Below, in pieces: positions 45,450 through 57,500 of a DNA stretch of 64,000 nucleotides; the first letter of the stretch is position 1, and each line of letters begins with the position of its first letter. Origin of the DNA: Enterococcus silesiacus (GTDB lineage: Bacteria; Bacillota; Bacilli; Lactobacillales; Enterococcaceae); the NCBI GenBank assembly GCA_001465115.1, contig CP013614.1, forward strand, positions 1,860,001 to 1,924,000. The letters are read 5' to 3'. Below the pieces are notes generated by a model. That model was not told the origin of the DNA. It did no database searches and was given only the letters and a program-made list of their open reading frames with translations. A program made the translations under genes and the position numbers.

Positions 45450-46239
45450 TCTCTAATTCCTTTTCATCAAAATATTGCTGAATTAAATCTGAGTCAAAAC
45501 GTTTTTGGAATAATCCTTGTTTGACTTTCATTAGGCGTTTATAAGGGTCTAACTTACGATGTTTCTCCCATAATTTATCGCCTTCTTTTCTGATCACATC
45601 TAATTCTTGGTCTTCATCTTTTTCAAAAGATAGCTCTTCTAAAGCCAAATCGATGACCTCGCGATTAAAGCCTTTTTGCATCAAGTGCATTTGAACTTTT
45701 TGCAAGGCATCTTTGAAACTCTTTGTCCGGTAACGTCTCATTGCTTTTTCAGCGGTCGCTTTTGCTACTTCAACTTGTTCATCCATAATATAAAAAGTTA
45801 ACCCATGTTGAATGTCTTCGTCATTCAAGCCTTTTCGTTTTAGTTGTTGTTCGATCATTTTGGGTCCTTTATCACTTGTGCGCATCAAGGTGCGGACATA
45901 GCTTTCACTAAATATTTTATCGTCTAAAAGGTTCATTTCTTCTAAGCGGATCACGATGCTTTTTCGATCTTCGGGTAAAATTTCCTTTTCCTTCAGATAA
46001 TCTAAAATTTCTTTTTTTGAACGTAGCTGATAGCTTAAATAATTTAAGGACATTTGCAAGCCCACATCATAAGAACCAGCTTTTTTTATTTTTTCGACCA
46101 TTTCATCTGATAGTTCTTGTCCTTTTAACAACCGTTGTCGGACTAAAGTATCCTCAGATACACGTAATTTTTCTCCTGAAGACAGCCAGATAAGATAAAA
46201 CTGACCTTTGTCTTTTGTAATTTTCGTGATTGTTTCCAT
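45439..46239 (-). CDS. recX: Recombination regulator RecX
   Basis: The 266-residue protein starts METITKITKDKGQFYLIWL at ATG 46239. It consists of repeated three-helix RecX units: LSYQLRSKKEILDYLKEKEI, SESYVRTLMRTSDKGPKMIEQQLKRKGL, and QKGFNREVIDLALEEL. RecX binds and modulates RecA filaments. Pairing with mutY in one operon suggests a DNA-repair unit. Confidence 0.93.
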   Translation of the reverse strand: METITKITKDKGQFYLIWLSSGEKLRVSEDTLVRQRLLKGQELSDEMVEKIKKAGSYDVGLQMSLNYLSYQLRSKKEILDYLKEKEILPEDRKSIVIRLEEMNLLDDKIFSESYVRTLMRTSDKGPKMIEQQLKRKGLNDEDIQHGLTFYIMDEQVEVAKATAEKAMRRYRTKSFKDALQKVQMHLMQKGFNREVIDLALEELSFEKDEDQELDVIRKEGDKLWEKHRKLDPYKRLMKVKQGLFQKRFDSDLIQQYFDEKELENEE

Positions 46240-46273
46240 CTTTCTCCGCCTTTCTAGTGAGAACATATATTCT

Positions 46274-46302
46274 ACTATAACATATATTTGGCAGAAGCTA
46301 AA
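46274..46302 (-). promoter_or_regulatory. recX-mutY promoter
   Basis: On the minus strand TTTAGC and TATAGT are exactly 17 bases apart, 35 bases before the recX start. Confidence 0.6.
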
Positions 46303-46376
46303 CTAGGCAAATTGTGCTAAAATAAGAACTATCGATATATTTGATTAATAGATCTACGGATCAAAAGGATGGAATT

Positions 46377-47747
46377 ATGACCACACAACTATTAAAAGAA
46401 GGACAAACGATTCCTTTAAAAATAAAACGTTTAGGCATCAATGGTGAAGGGATCGGTTATTACAAAAAAACGATCGTATTCGTACCTGGTGCTTTACCAA
46501 AAGAAGATATCTCTGTAGAAATCACAAAAATAGCTCCTCGTTTTGTTGAAGGGCAGCTAAAGAAAATCATAAAAGCAGCTCCTGAACGTGTCGTGCCGCC
46601 TTGCCCTGTTTATGAAGCTTGCGGTGGCTGTCAGCTGCAACATTTAGCATACCCAGCACAACTACTCTTTAAAAAAGATCTATTAAAACAGTCGCTAAAT
46701 AAGTTCAGACCCAGAAACTATGAAAATTATCAGCTACCTAAAACGATTGGAATGAAAAATCCTTGGAATTATCGTAATAAGGCGCAATTTCAATTACGGA
46801 AAATCGAGGGAGAAGTTGAAGCTGGACTGTATCAAGCAGATTCTCATCGTTTAGTTCCCATTGACGATTGTCTTGTTCAACAACCCGCTACAACTAAAGT
46901 AATGAACGCTTTGGTGGAGTTATTGAACAAATACCAATTACCGATTTATAATGAACGAAAAAATAGTGGTATCTTCCGAACGTTAATGGTTCGTGTCGGT
47001 GTTAAAACAAACGAAGTTCAAGTTGTTTTTATTACGCAATCCGTAAAATTTCCACAGAAAAAAGCTCTGATCGAAGAAATCACACAACAGCTTCCAGAGG
47101 TTGTTTCGATTATGCAAAACGTTCAAAATAAAAGAACATCGATTGTTATGGGTGATGAAACGATTCACGTTTGGGGTAAAGAAAGCATTGAAGAGCAAAT
47201 CAACGAAGTTACCTTTGATTTATCTCCTAGAGCCTTTTTCCAACTAAACCCAGAACAAACAGAAGTTTTATATAATGAAGCATTGAAAGCTTTAGACCTA
47301 CAGCCAAATGAAACAGTCGTTGATGCCTATTGTGGTGTGGGAACAATTGGTTTAAGTATCGCTAAACAAGCCAAAGAAGTTCGAGGAATGGATATTATTC
47401 CAGCCGCGATCGAAGATGCTAAGATGAATGCTGAGCGCTTAGGTGTGACAAATACCCATTATGAAGTGGGAACAGCTGAAGAATTACTGCCTAAATGGCT
47501 TCAGAGCGGTTTTAAACCCGATGCAATCATTGTTGACCCTCCTAGAACTGGATTAGATCAAAAACTACTGAGAGCTATTTTAAAGCAGCCTCCTAAAAAA
47601 ATGGTTTATATTTCTTGTAATGTGTCGACGCTTGCAAAAGATTTAGTTGATCTAGCCAAAGTCTTTGATGTGAACTATATGCAATCAGTTGATATGTTTC
47701 CGCAAACAGCAAGATGTGAAGTTGTTGTGAAATTGACTAAAAGATAA
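46377..47747 (+). CDS. rlmD: 23S rRNA (uracil-5-)-methyltransferase, RlmD/RumA family
   Basis: The 456-residue protein starts at ATG 46377, seven bases after AAGGA. It has an N-terminal TRAM domain (about 5-65) and 4Fe-4S cysteines (CPVYEACGGCQLQH, about 80-95). The SAM domain shows VDAYCGVGTIGLSIAKQA, then VDPPRTGLD and the catalytic MVYISCNVSTLAKDL. It makes m5U in 23S rRNA; Gram-positive members may modify two sites (RlmCD). It is divergent from recX. Confidence 0.93.
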   Translation: MTTQLLKEGQTIPLKIKRLGINGEGIGYYKKTIVFVPGALPKEDISVEITKIAPRFVEGQLKKIIKAAPERVVPPCPVYEACGGCQLQHLAYPAQLLFKKDLLKQSLNKFRPRNYENYQLPKTIGMKNPWNYRNKAQFQLRKIEGEVEAGLYQADSHRLVPIDDCLVQQPATTKVMNALVELLNKYQLPIYNERKNSGIFRTLMVRVGVKTNEVQVVFITQSVKFPQKKALIEEITQQLPEVVSIMQNVQNKRTSIVMGDETIHVWGKESIEEQINEVTFDLSPRAFFQLNPEQTEVLYNEALKALDLQPNETVVDAYCGVGTIGLSIAKQAKEVRGMDIIPAAIEDAKMNAERLGVTNTHYEVGTAEELLPKWLQSGFKPDAIIVDPPRTGLDQKLLRAILKQPPKKMVYISCNVSTLAKDLVDLAKVFDVNYMQSVDMFPQTARCEVVVKLTKR

Positions 47748-47760
47748 TTTGATATGAAAA

Positions 47761-47798
47761 AGATCCAACACTCAGAATAAAATCTGGGTGTTGGATCT
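47761..47798. terminator. Bidirectional terminator between rlmD and the GH1 gene
   Basis: AGATCCAACACTCAGA and TCTGGGTGTTGGATCT form a long stem flanked by A and T runs. Confidence 0.85.
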
Positions 47799-47811
47799 TT
47801 TTAAATCAATA

Positions 47812-49254
<1,443 letters not shown>

Positions 49255-49599
49255 TTAATTTTTTTCGAGTAATATTAAACGATCATTGAGTTGTTTGGCT
49301 ATTTTGATTAAGTGATTAGCCAGATTGATTTCGCTATAGATCGTCATCAATGTATCTTGCGCATGTGTAAATAGCAAAGAATGCTCATGCTGGGTTACCT
49401 CTTCGCCCATTTCACTTTGAATCGCTTGCGTTTGAATTTTATGTGCCTCAGTAATATTCGTTTTGGCAACTTTCATTTCTGCTGCAGCCGTTTCAAAATC
49501 ATTCTTTTCAGTTGCAACAAGGGCATTTTTACAATTGACTCTGGCATCTCCTGCGAATAAAATAATTTTCATCGCTTGTTGTGACAATACATCGTCCAT
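49255..49599 (-). CDS. PTS lactose/cellobiose-family EIIA component
   Basis: This 114-residue all-helical phosphocarrier shows AMKIILFAGDARVNCKNAL at the start and the phosphorylated His in LLFTHAQDTLMTIYSEINLA (about residue 77). It starts at ATG 49599 behind GGAGG and follows EIIC by four bases. It is part of an EIIB-EIIC-EIIA-GH1 operon for a beta-glucoside. Confidence 0.92.
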   Translation of the reverse strand: MDDVLSQQAMKIILFAGDARVNCKNALVATEKNDFETAAAEMKVAKTNITEAHKIQTQAIQSEMGEEVTQHEHSLLFTHAQDTLMTIYSEINLANHLIKIAKQLNDRLILLEKN

Positions 49600-49603
49600 A
49601 TGC

Positions 49604-50857
49604 TTAAACCTCCTTCAACGCTTGATTTTCAGCTTTTGTTTCTTGATCATCATATGCTTTAAAAAATGGATACCAAATAGCGGTAGATAGCGCAAAAATG
49701 ACTAGCATCAAGATAATTCCTGTAATCGTCCCAGTCGTAAACCAAGTAGCAAATGGAAACGGACAATACCACAATTCAAATTGAACTTTAGGAATCGGTG
49801 CAAATGGAATCACCTTTGTAAAAATGTAAATCACAATCGGCAAAATAATCCCTTGAAGCCACATTGGAATCATCAATAATGGATTCCAAGCAACAGCACC
49901 AAAAATCACAGGTTCGTTGATATTAAAAATAGATGGTACGATACACGCTTTGCCTAATGCACTAATTTTCTTAGATTGAGCCCGCATCATCATTAGAACC
50001 AGTGGCATCGTACAACCAATTCCGCCGATCCACAGATACGCTGAGTATAAAGTACTGCTGGTAACTAAATTTAACGTTTCTACAGAGGCTGTGCCATTTT
50101 GAACGAGTGCGATATTTTCGGCAATTGCTTTTAGCAAAACCGGCTGAACGACAGGTGTCAAAACCCAAGTAGAAATCCCCATTGAATACAGGAAACAAAT
50201 TAAAAACATCATCCCCACAAAGCCTCCAGGAGACTCCATAAAGCTTGATAATGGCATAAAAATACTTAAAACAATGTTATATAGATCCACTTTCATGATC
50301 AAAACAACGACCCAGCCAAAAATGATAATAAGCCCAATCGGCAGCATAGAATCAAACCAAGCTCTGACAAAATCTGGAATCACTGATTCTTCCTTAAAGA
50401 ATGTGAATTTTCCTAACGTAACCAAGACAAATCCAGCAATCAATCCGGCAACTATCGCAACAAACATCCCGCCAGCTCCTAATGCATCATGACCAAAACC
50501 AATCACACCGTCTTTCTCGATCTGCGGTGAAATAATCATCAAAAACAAAACTAATCCGCTCATTCCAGCGACGATTCTTTGCTTGCGCAATCTTTTTTTC
50601 TCCATTAAATTAAACGGAATCAAGAAAGCGACGAATAGCGAAATTTTTCCCATCGTCCAGCCGAATGGTACCCAAAAGCTTGGAAGAGCTGGAAAATACT
50701 CATTCAAAATGGCCAACATCGAAAAAATCGAACCTAGGAAAATAAACGGCAATGTCTGCATGATTGAATCTTTGATACTGACGATCCAAGGATTATTATT
50801 CACTTTATTCATTTTAGGTGAGAAGCTATTTTCCAACCAAAAGATCAACTTATTCAT
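49604..50857 (-). CDS. PTS cellobiose-family EIIC permease
   Basis: This 417-residue membrane permease of the Lac/Cel group has about nine to ten hydrophobic segments. The N-terminus SFSPKMNKVNNNPWIVSIKDSIMQTLPFIFLGS and the central VPSIFNINEPVIFGAVAWNPLLMIPMW signature are typical of EIIC-Cel. It starts at ATG 50857 with AAAGGAG. The sugar is not identifiable from sequence. Confidence 0.92.
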   Translation of the reverse strand: MNKLIFWLENSFSPKMNKVNNNPWIVSIKDSIMQTLPFIFLGSIFSMLAILNEYFPALPSFWVPFGWTMGKISLFVAFLIPFNLMEKKRLRKQRIVAGMSGLVLFLMIISPQIEKDGVIGFGHDALGAGGMFVAIVAGLIAGFVLVTLGKFTFFKEESVIPDFVRAWFDSMLPIGLIIIFGWVVVLIMKVDLYNIVLSIFMPLSSFMESPGGFVGMMFLICFLYSMGISTWVLTPVVQPVLLKAIAENIALVQNGTASVETLNLVTSSTLYSAYLWIGGIGCTMPLVLMMMRAQSKKISALGKACIVPSIFNINEPVIFGAVAWNPLLMIPMWLQGIILPIVIYIFTKVIPFAPIPKVQFELWYCPFPFATWFTTGTITGIILMLVIFALSTAIWYPFFKAYDDQETKAENQALKEV

Positions 50858-50878
50858 ATTTACGTCTCCTTTTTCACG

Positions 50879-51199
50879 TTATTCATCTTCTTTTAACGAA
50901 CTTAGCAAATGCTCGATAGCAGCATCTCCGTTCAGTGTTGCATAATACTCTTTTTTCATCAGAATAACTTTTACTGGAAACCCATGAATAATTTCATCGA
51001 TTTCATCAATGATATACTCAAGATGAGGCCCCACCATCAAGGCATCGATCTCCTCAATATAATTTTCAATTTCCGATTCACTTCTTGCTACAATACTCAT
51101 ATCTAAATTTTTCACTTTTGCTGCCTTACGCATATTGGCAGCCATAAATCCGCTGCTGGCACCCGATCCGCAGACTAATAATACATTTAATTCACTCAT
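50879..51199 (-). CDS. PTS lactose/cellobiose-family EIIB component
   Basis: The 106-residue protein starts MSELNVLLVCGSGASSGFMAANM, with the phosphorylated Cys10 in the P-loop CGSGASSG. ALMVGPHLEYIIDEI is also typical. It starts behind AGGAGG and is the first gene of the operon, divergent from the regulator. Confidence 0.93.
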   Translation of the reverse strand: MSELNVLLVCGSGASSGFMAANMRKAAKVKNLDMSIVARSESEIENYIEEIDALMVGPHLEYIIDEIDEIIHGFPVKVILMKKEYYATLNGDAAIEHLLSSLKEDE

Positions 51200-51391
51200 T
51201 TTTTCCCTCCTAAATTTAAAAGCCGAACAAGCTCACTCAGTTATTACACTCCTATCATCTATGTTTTACTCATCACTATCAAATATGATTCTTTCCTCAT
51301 CTGGCTGCTTTGGCGGAAGCAACTGTACTTGATTTGCTTTTTAAAAGAAAGAATAATAAGAGATATCAAAAAGTGGAGAGGAGCGGGTATT

Positions 51392-53290
51392 GTGTCCTTA
51401 AATAAGAAAGAGGCAGCACTAGTAAAGCTGTTGATTCAACATCACAATTGGCTATCTTCGACTTTTCTAGCTGAAGCGTTATCCACGTCAACAAGAACAA
51501 TTCGTAACTATGTCGCTCGAATCAATCAACATGCTAATTTTGAAATGATCCAAGCTTCCAGAAAAGGATACAAGATCGATAGTAGTGTTCAGATCGACGA
51601 ATTTTTTTCTCATAATAAACGGGAATTGAATACACCTGTCGAACGAATGAATTATTTGATGAACTTATTGATCAAACACAAAAATGTCGATTACTTTGAG
51701 GTTGCAGAAACGTTATTTGTCAGTATTCCTACTATAGAAAAAGATACCATTCGGCTACGCAAGAAAATGAATAAATATCATTTAAAAATCATTAAGCATA
51801 GGCATTTTCTAAGTATGGAAGGCGACGAAGCAAACTTTCGAAAGCTTACTAGTGACATGCTACAGGATGAGGCTCTGCAAAATTTTCAATCCGTAGATTA
51901 CATTCAAACCGTATTCCCAGATCTTCCGATTGAAACGATCCAAAAAATCGTGATCGATCGTTTGAGCAGTCAACATCTCTATATAAATGGCTATGCTATT
52001 AACAGCCTATTGCTTCATATCGCTATCGCCATCAATCGACTTCAGCATCATCAACGATCTGAAGTCGATTTTATCCCTGAACTATTTACTAACGATCAAA
52101 TTGAATATCAAATTGCCACGCAGATTGGAAAAGATATCGATCAAGCTTTTACTATCAAAATGGATCTTTATGAAATCAACAATTTGACCCTTTTATTAAT
52201 GACTAAAATCTCACCATCGAATGATGCTTTCTTAAAAGATTACATGGGCACTTCTATCTATACCTTTATTTCGACCCTGATGGAAACTGTCTCTGAAAAG
52301 TATTTTATTACTCATACTTCAGGCGAGCTAGTGTTGAATTTAGCTTTGCACGTGTCTAATTTGATCTCACGAGCACAGAATGGCAAGCAAGTTCACAATC
52401 CTTTATCTGAAGAAATCAAGCAATCCTATGCTTTTATTTATGAGGTTGCTGTCTTCATTGCCAAACAAATCCAAAAACAGATCAATATTCCAATTTCAGA
52501 TGATGAAATTACTTTTATTGCACTTCACATCGGCTCTTATTTTGAAGAAAAATTTGAGACAGAGAATAAATTAAGTTGTGTGATCTATACGCCAGAATAT
52601 TATGATATGCACAAACGTTTGATCTATAAAATCGGGGATGCATTCAAATCTAGCTTAAATATTATCGGAACTTTTTATCGATTAGACAAGAACGATCTGA
52701 CCGAAATACAACAAGCTGATTTGGTTTTATCGACGATAGAAATGAAAGAGCTGGCGCATGTCATTCAGATTTCTCCCTTTTTATCAGGAAAAGATATAAA
52801 AAAAATCCAACAATCCATTCAGCTAGTAAAGCAAGAGCAATTGTTAGAAACTTTAAAAGAAAGTGTCCAAACATACTTAACACCAGAACGGTTTGAACGA
52901 AACATTTATTTAAAAACTCCAGATCTATACATTGATCATCTAGGTGCTCAATTGATCGAAAAAAAATACATTGATGCTCATTTTATTGACTTGATCAAAG
53001 AACGAGAGAAAATGTCTGCTACCTCATTCAACAACTCCGTCGCTTTACCACATGCGATTGAAATGAGTGCTGAAAAAACGGGGATCTCTATTATTTTGAA
53101 CGATTGGCCTGTAAAATGGGGGAACCACTATGTTCAGGTGATTATTATGATTGTTATGAATCAAGAGGATATGAAAAAATTCCGGCAATTATTTGATTTT
53201 ATGATCGACACTTTTTCAAATCAGGAGAAATTAGCTAAACTTTTAAGCGTGGAAAATTATGAAGAATTTATTGATGAATTATTTAAATAG
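51392..53290 (+). CDS. PRD/EIIA-containing transcriptional regulator (LicR/BglG-type)
   Basis: The 632-residue protein is taken from GTG 51392, eight bases after AGGAG; a frame to 51329 lacks a good site. The N-terminus has HTH_11-like LSTSTRTIRNYVARINQHA (about 31-50) and a second Mga-like helix-turn-helix (ETLFVSIPTIEKDTIRLRKKM). Two PRD domains follow (LLLHIAIAINRLQHHQR, ITFIALHIGSYFEEKF), then an EIIB-like stretch and a C-terminal EIIA-Fru-like domain with His in SVALPHAIEMSAEKTG. It probably activates the divergent PTS/GH1 operon when its substrate is present. Confidence 0.88.
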   Translation: MSLNKKEAALVKLLIQHHNWLSSTFLAEALSTSTRTIRNYVARINQHANFEMIQASRKGYKIDSSVQIDEFFSHNKRELNTPVERMNYLMNLLIKHKNVDYFEVAETLFVSIPTIEKDTIRLRKKMNKYHLKIIKHRHFLSMEGDEANFRKLTSDMLQDEALQNFQSVDYIQTVFPDLPIETIQKIVIDRLSSQHLYINGYAINSLLLHIAIAINRLQHHQRSEVDFIPELFTNDQIEYQIATQIGKDIDQAFTIKMDLYEINNLTLLLMTKISPSNDAFLKDYMGTSIYTFISTLMETVSEKYFITHTSGELVLNLALHVSNLISRAQNGKQVHNPLSEEIKQSYAFIYEVAVFIAKQIQKQINIPISDDEITFIALHIGSYFEEKFETENKLSCVIYTPEYYDMHKRLIYKIGDAFKSSLNIIGTFYRLDKNDLTEIQQADLVLSTIEMKELAHVIQISPFLSGKDIKKIQQSIQLVKQEQLLETLKESVQTYLTPERFERNIYLKTPDLYIDHLGAQLIEKKYIDAHFIDLIKEREKMSATSFNNSVALPHAIEMSAEKTGISIILNDWPVKWGNHYVQVIIMIVMNQEDMKKFRQLFDFMIDTFSNQEKLAKLLSVENYEEFIDELFK

Positions 53291-53313
53291 ATATACAAAT
53301 CAAAACAATAAAA

Positions 53314-53345
53314 AACCGCTAAGAGTCTTTAAACTCTAAGCGGTT
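53314..53345. terminator. Bidirectional terminator
   Basis: AACCGCTAAGAGT and ACTCTAAGCGGTT form a 13-bp stem with A and T runs on the outside, between convergent genes. Confidence 0.85.
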
Positions 53346-53360
53346 TTTCTATGGATTAGT

Positions 53361-53603
53361 TTAATTTTTACCTACAAAAAATGATACAACTGCAACTAAA
53401 ATCACAGCACCAATAATTGATGGAAACAATGCCATACCGGCAACTTGAGGTCCCCAACTTCCTAGAAGTGCTTGACCAATTGATGAGCCTGCAAGACCTG
53501 CAACAATATTGAAGATCCAGCCCATTGATTTTCCTTTACTTGTGATTGCTCCGGCAATTGCTCCGATAACACCACCTACGATTAAAACCCATAACCAATG
53601 CAT
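53361..53603 (-). CDS. GlsB/YeaQ/YmgE-family small membrane stress protein
   Basis: The 80-residue protein has three hydrophobic glycine-rich segments (LWVLIVGGVIGAIAGAI, IFNIVAGLAGSSIGQALLG, IIGAVILVAVVSFFVG). It fits the transglycosylase-associated/GlsB family linked to general stress in enterococci. No Gls24 gene is adjacent. It starts at ATG 53603 with a GGGAGG site. Confidence 0.88.
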   Translation of the reverse strand: MHWLWVLIVGGVIGAIAGAITSKGKSMGWIFNIVAGLAGSSIGQALLGSWGPQVAGMALFPSIIGAVILVAVVSFFVGKN

Positions 53604-53734
53604 ATAAATGACCTCCCTTACAAATAGAATAAAAGTAATAATGATTACTTAATTATGCTAACAGATTATTTATTTTCTTGCGAAAGAAATGCACTTAAAA
53701 TTCATATCATTTATTTTTCATTTTTTTGCCATTT

Positions 53735-53998
53735 TCATTTCATCTCATCTATCACTAAAATTGTTACATGATTTTTAGTCCCACAATTTTTACAATCATA
53801 GTGTAGATTTATTTCATCATCCACTAAAATATCATCACAAACTAATTCAATTTCATTTTCTGAAAGTGTCAATTCACCTAAAGGAATGTTTACTCTTTGA
53901 TGATCTGCTTTGTCGGTTCTCGTATTCAATAAAAATTTGCCTATCACGTCATTTTCGCAATTTTTACAAGTTACTGCAACACTGATTTCTCTTTCCAT
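53735..53998 (-). CDS. Small zinc-ribbon-like hypothetical protein
   Basis: This 87-residue protein has two Cys pairs, CKNCENDVIGKF (about 11) and CKNCGTKNHVTIL (about 70), which could bind one zinc. The middle is acidic (ENEIELVCDDILVDDEINLHYD). No family is recognised. A decayed second copy seems to lie directly upstream. Confidence 0.6.
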   Translation of the reverse strand: MEREISVAVTCKNCENDVIGKFLLNTRTDKADHQRVNIPLGELTLSENEIELVCDDILVDDEINLHYDCKNCGTKNHVTILVIDEMK

Positions 53999-54049
53999 CG
54001 TAAGCTCTCCCTCTTATTTTGATCAATAGACGATTATATATCTATAATT

Positions 54050-54390
54050 TTAAACGCCTCCGTCAAAAAATTCGATTGATATGCTTTGAACTTCGTTTGG
54101 TAAAACAAAAAAAGTATGATAACAGGTTTTTCATTTTATCGATCATAAAAAAATGGTGTCAATCCAGTTCATCATCTACAAAATTAATCAATTTCATTAC
54201 CTTGTAGAGCTAGTTACTTCAAAGTGATATTCAGTCTTTGATGATTTTTTTGTCAGTTCTTGCGTTTATAAAAGATCTTTACCAATCCCCTCAAGACTGT
54301 TTTCCCCCTATTATTAGCCTTCTCATAATCAAATAAATAATTTTAAATGTCTTTGTAAAACAATTCGATTGCTATGTCTTATCCTTTATG
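54050..54390 (-). pseudogene. Decayed duplicate of the small zinc-ribbon gene
   Basis: Stretches in the same order as the intact gene recur here: TTCATCATCYAC (54168; 53812 in the intact copy), CTTTGATGAT (54236; 53894) and upstream TTCGATTGMTATG (54364; 54071). The shifts differ (356, 342, 293), so deletions have occurred. No open frame remains. The match was seen by eye and is moderate. Confidence 0.4.
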
Positions 54391-54447
54391 AAACCATGCC
54401 TACTAATAAAAGTGCTTAGTTAATCTGTCAAAATAGAGCACATAAAA

Positions 54448-54497
54448 AAGAATCATGAAACTTTCTATTTTTACTAAAAGAAAGTTTCATGATTCTT
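54448..54497 (-). terminator. Terminator of the SipW/matrix operon
   Basis: AAGAATCATGAAACTTTC and GAAAGTTTCATGATTCTT form an 18-bp perfect stem; on the minus strand a T run follows. It ends the operon 15 bases after the last stop. Confidence 0.88.
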
Positions 54498-54512
54498 TTG
54501 AGATGTTACTCT

Positions 54513-57500
54513 TTATTCCACCAGATAACTATCTTTTTGACCATAACTCCAGCCATATAGACCTAGCTTGTCGCCTTCAGTGATTGAAGGTGATATCAAC
54601 AATGTCAGCCAATATTCATTATTATCATCACGAAAATCTATCTTAGGCAATCCAATCTGAATTTGCTCTAAATTTGCTTCAGTCGATGCTAGCTGATAAC
54701 CATCATATTTATAATATTCAGGCAAAATCACTAATGCTTGGTAAAAATACTGATCAAATGAAACAGGTAATTTGACCGTTGTATATTCTACATCAATTTG
54801 TGTTCCGGATTTGCCAATAGATTGAAAACGCTGAACAGCCTGTTCGTCAACATTTTTGATATTATCTAAGTAAAAATAACCTTCTGTTGGTACAATGAGC
54901 CCTTCAGCAGACTTTTGAACAAGTTGACGAACATGAAGAGTCACTTCATCTTCATAAAGTTTTACTTGAATTAAATCATTTGTCACGTTGTCCGGAATTA
55001 AATTTGTAGTCAACTTAAGTTGATAATCTTCCCTTGGGTTTCGTGCATTATTTATACCAGTTTTAAATTCATTTGTCCCTGTTAGGTACTCATCGTTTCT
55101 ATTCGTTGAAAAATCAGTCTCTGCCACATTTTGATCCCAAATATTATCGTATTTCCATACAGTCGCTTTAGATAGTTCAATAATTTGTTCATCGGTTAAA
55201 GAATACGCTTTTTTCAATGGATAAGAAAAGCCAAATCCGTAGATAACTTGTTTTTTTTCGATATCAACTTTTGTTGTTCCATTAGTTACGAAAACCGTCA
55301 AATCCTGTCGCAGTTTTTTGGTTTGGTCATTATTATCTTTATATTCATAGTAAATCGTTAGAGGATAAGGCTTGATAAATTCCGAATAATCTTCTAACTC
55401 CGGACTTTTAGATTGACTTCTTTTCAGATCATAGCCTTTTTTTGCCTGTTTTATTGTTGTCAGTTGATTTTCATCGACTAGCGCTTTATCTTTCTGGCTA
55501 GTTCCATCATCGATCAATTCATGTTGATCAAATAATTCCCACAACTTAGTGCCACTAGCATTTTTAACTTTTACTGCATCCAAAGTAGCTACATCATCTA
55601 TCGACACATGGAAATTACTAGCTTTCAATAAATATTCATCGGTAACAGCCATACCATCATCTATTTTATTAATCCATCTTGATGTACTTGTTGTTTGCAG
55701 TTGAGAATCGGTGATAAAATACGTAATTCTTTGTGGTCCAAGCATCGCTAAATCTAAGCCCAGTGCATGCCAATTAATTTCGGTCGGATTTAGTGGATTA
55801 CGGTTAATTCGATCATACAACCATTCTTCATCCTTTAAATCCAAACTCCGTACAAGATCGTGTTGATCATAGACTTTTATAGCATCTTTATGGGTTCTAT
55901 CGACTTTATCCGTTCCATAAATTAGCATATTATTCAAAAAAGTTACGTCAGAGAATCTAGGATCTGAAACGTTAATTTTTAAATCATCACCTTTAATTAT
56001 AGGGCTATAATCATCCACTACTTTCAAAATACCATATAAAGAATTAGTCATCTTCCCTGAAAATTGTTTTTCTTTCGCCCCATCAGGAAAACTGTTTTCA
56101 ACAAATTCTTTACCACCCAAAATATTGCCACCAACATAGTAATTTTCATTATTTAGAGATAAAATCACTACTAATGAAATTTTATCAGCTGATGCGATAC
56201 CACTAAGTGAAATAATCGTAAAATTTTTATCCATCCTTCCGACAACTAAAGCCGGCTTTTCACCATATCCGCGAAAGATTCCGTTAAATTCTGTGATATA
56301 GCCGTAAAATGAATACTCTCCATTGTCATTTTGAACAAAATCAATTTTAGTGCCTTTCGGAAATACTTTGATTGTTTCAACCTTTTTAGTAGCAATATCT
56401 AATTTTTTTAGACTTACCTCTGAGGATAGTGTCTCAGTAAAATAATATTCCCTGGGCGAAGAGATTGCTCTTATAAAATTTAGTGTTGCTGACCCTTTAC
56501 CATCATTAGGTTGATATGTATAAAGTAAATCTCCAGCAGCTGACCAAATATTCAAAAATTTCAATTTGGGAGCTAGTCCGGTCGTTGTGTTAAGTTCCGA
56601 TATCCCAACAAATTCTTCATTTGTACCACGAATTAATGAATCTGAATCAATTCCATCACGCCACCCATCAGGCTTTTGGTTTTCACCAATCAAAGCGCCA
56701 TAATCAAAAGCTGCATTCATTGCTTTTAGTTTAAAATTCAAAATGTATTTGCCTTGTGCATCTATTGTAAAAACATTATATTTCGTTTTTTCTTTTACAG
56801 CAGCAGAGTCATTAAAAAAAACATACGCATAACGATTCCCTTCATAATCTACAGAGGTTCGATTATTGGTTTGTCCTTGACGATCATGACCATTTTCATT
56901 AATTTTTTCTCGGCTGACGACATTCAGATTATTGTCTATAAGCAAGCTCATTCTTCTAGAAGAAGAACCTGTATAGTAAATAGAAAATGTTCCATTTTGA
57001 TTATCATAAAGTCCACTTGGTGCGCTGTGGGAAGGATCGTTTCTCGATGGCATCCATTCAGGTGCTTTTTCAGCTACCCAAATTGTTTTCTCCACATTTC
57101 CATTGGCATCAATCAATGCTAGCTGTCCATAAGTCATTTCTTTGGTATTATTGATTCCTTCAAAGCCATAATTACCAAATAAACGCAATTCAATCACCTT
57201 ATTTTCTTTTGTTTTTACCGCTTGAATTACTCTATCATTTAAAGTTGTGCTATATCCGCTAAACATTTCACGATTTAAATTTAGTTTGATTTGGCTTCCT
57301 TGTTTATAATCAGCATATTTAGGCAATAAATCTTTTTCGAATACATTTTTCCCATCACTTGGAACTTCAAACTCATTCTCTGTTCCCTTGTCTAAAATAA
57401 TCGTTTGGTCACTATATGGTGTTGCTTGAATTAAAAATTTTTTTGTTACTTTTTGATAGAAAGACAAACTAATACCTACCGCAATCATAAACACTGCAGT

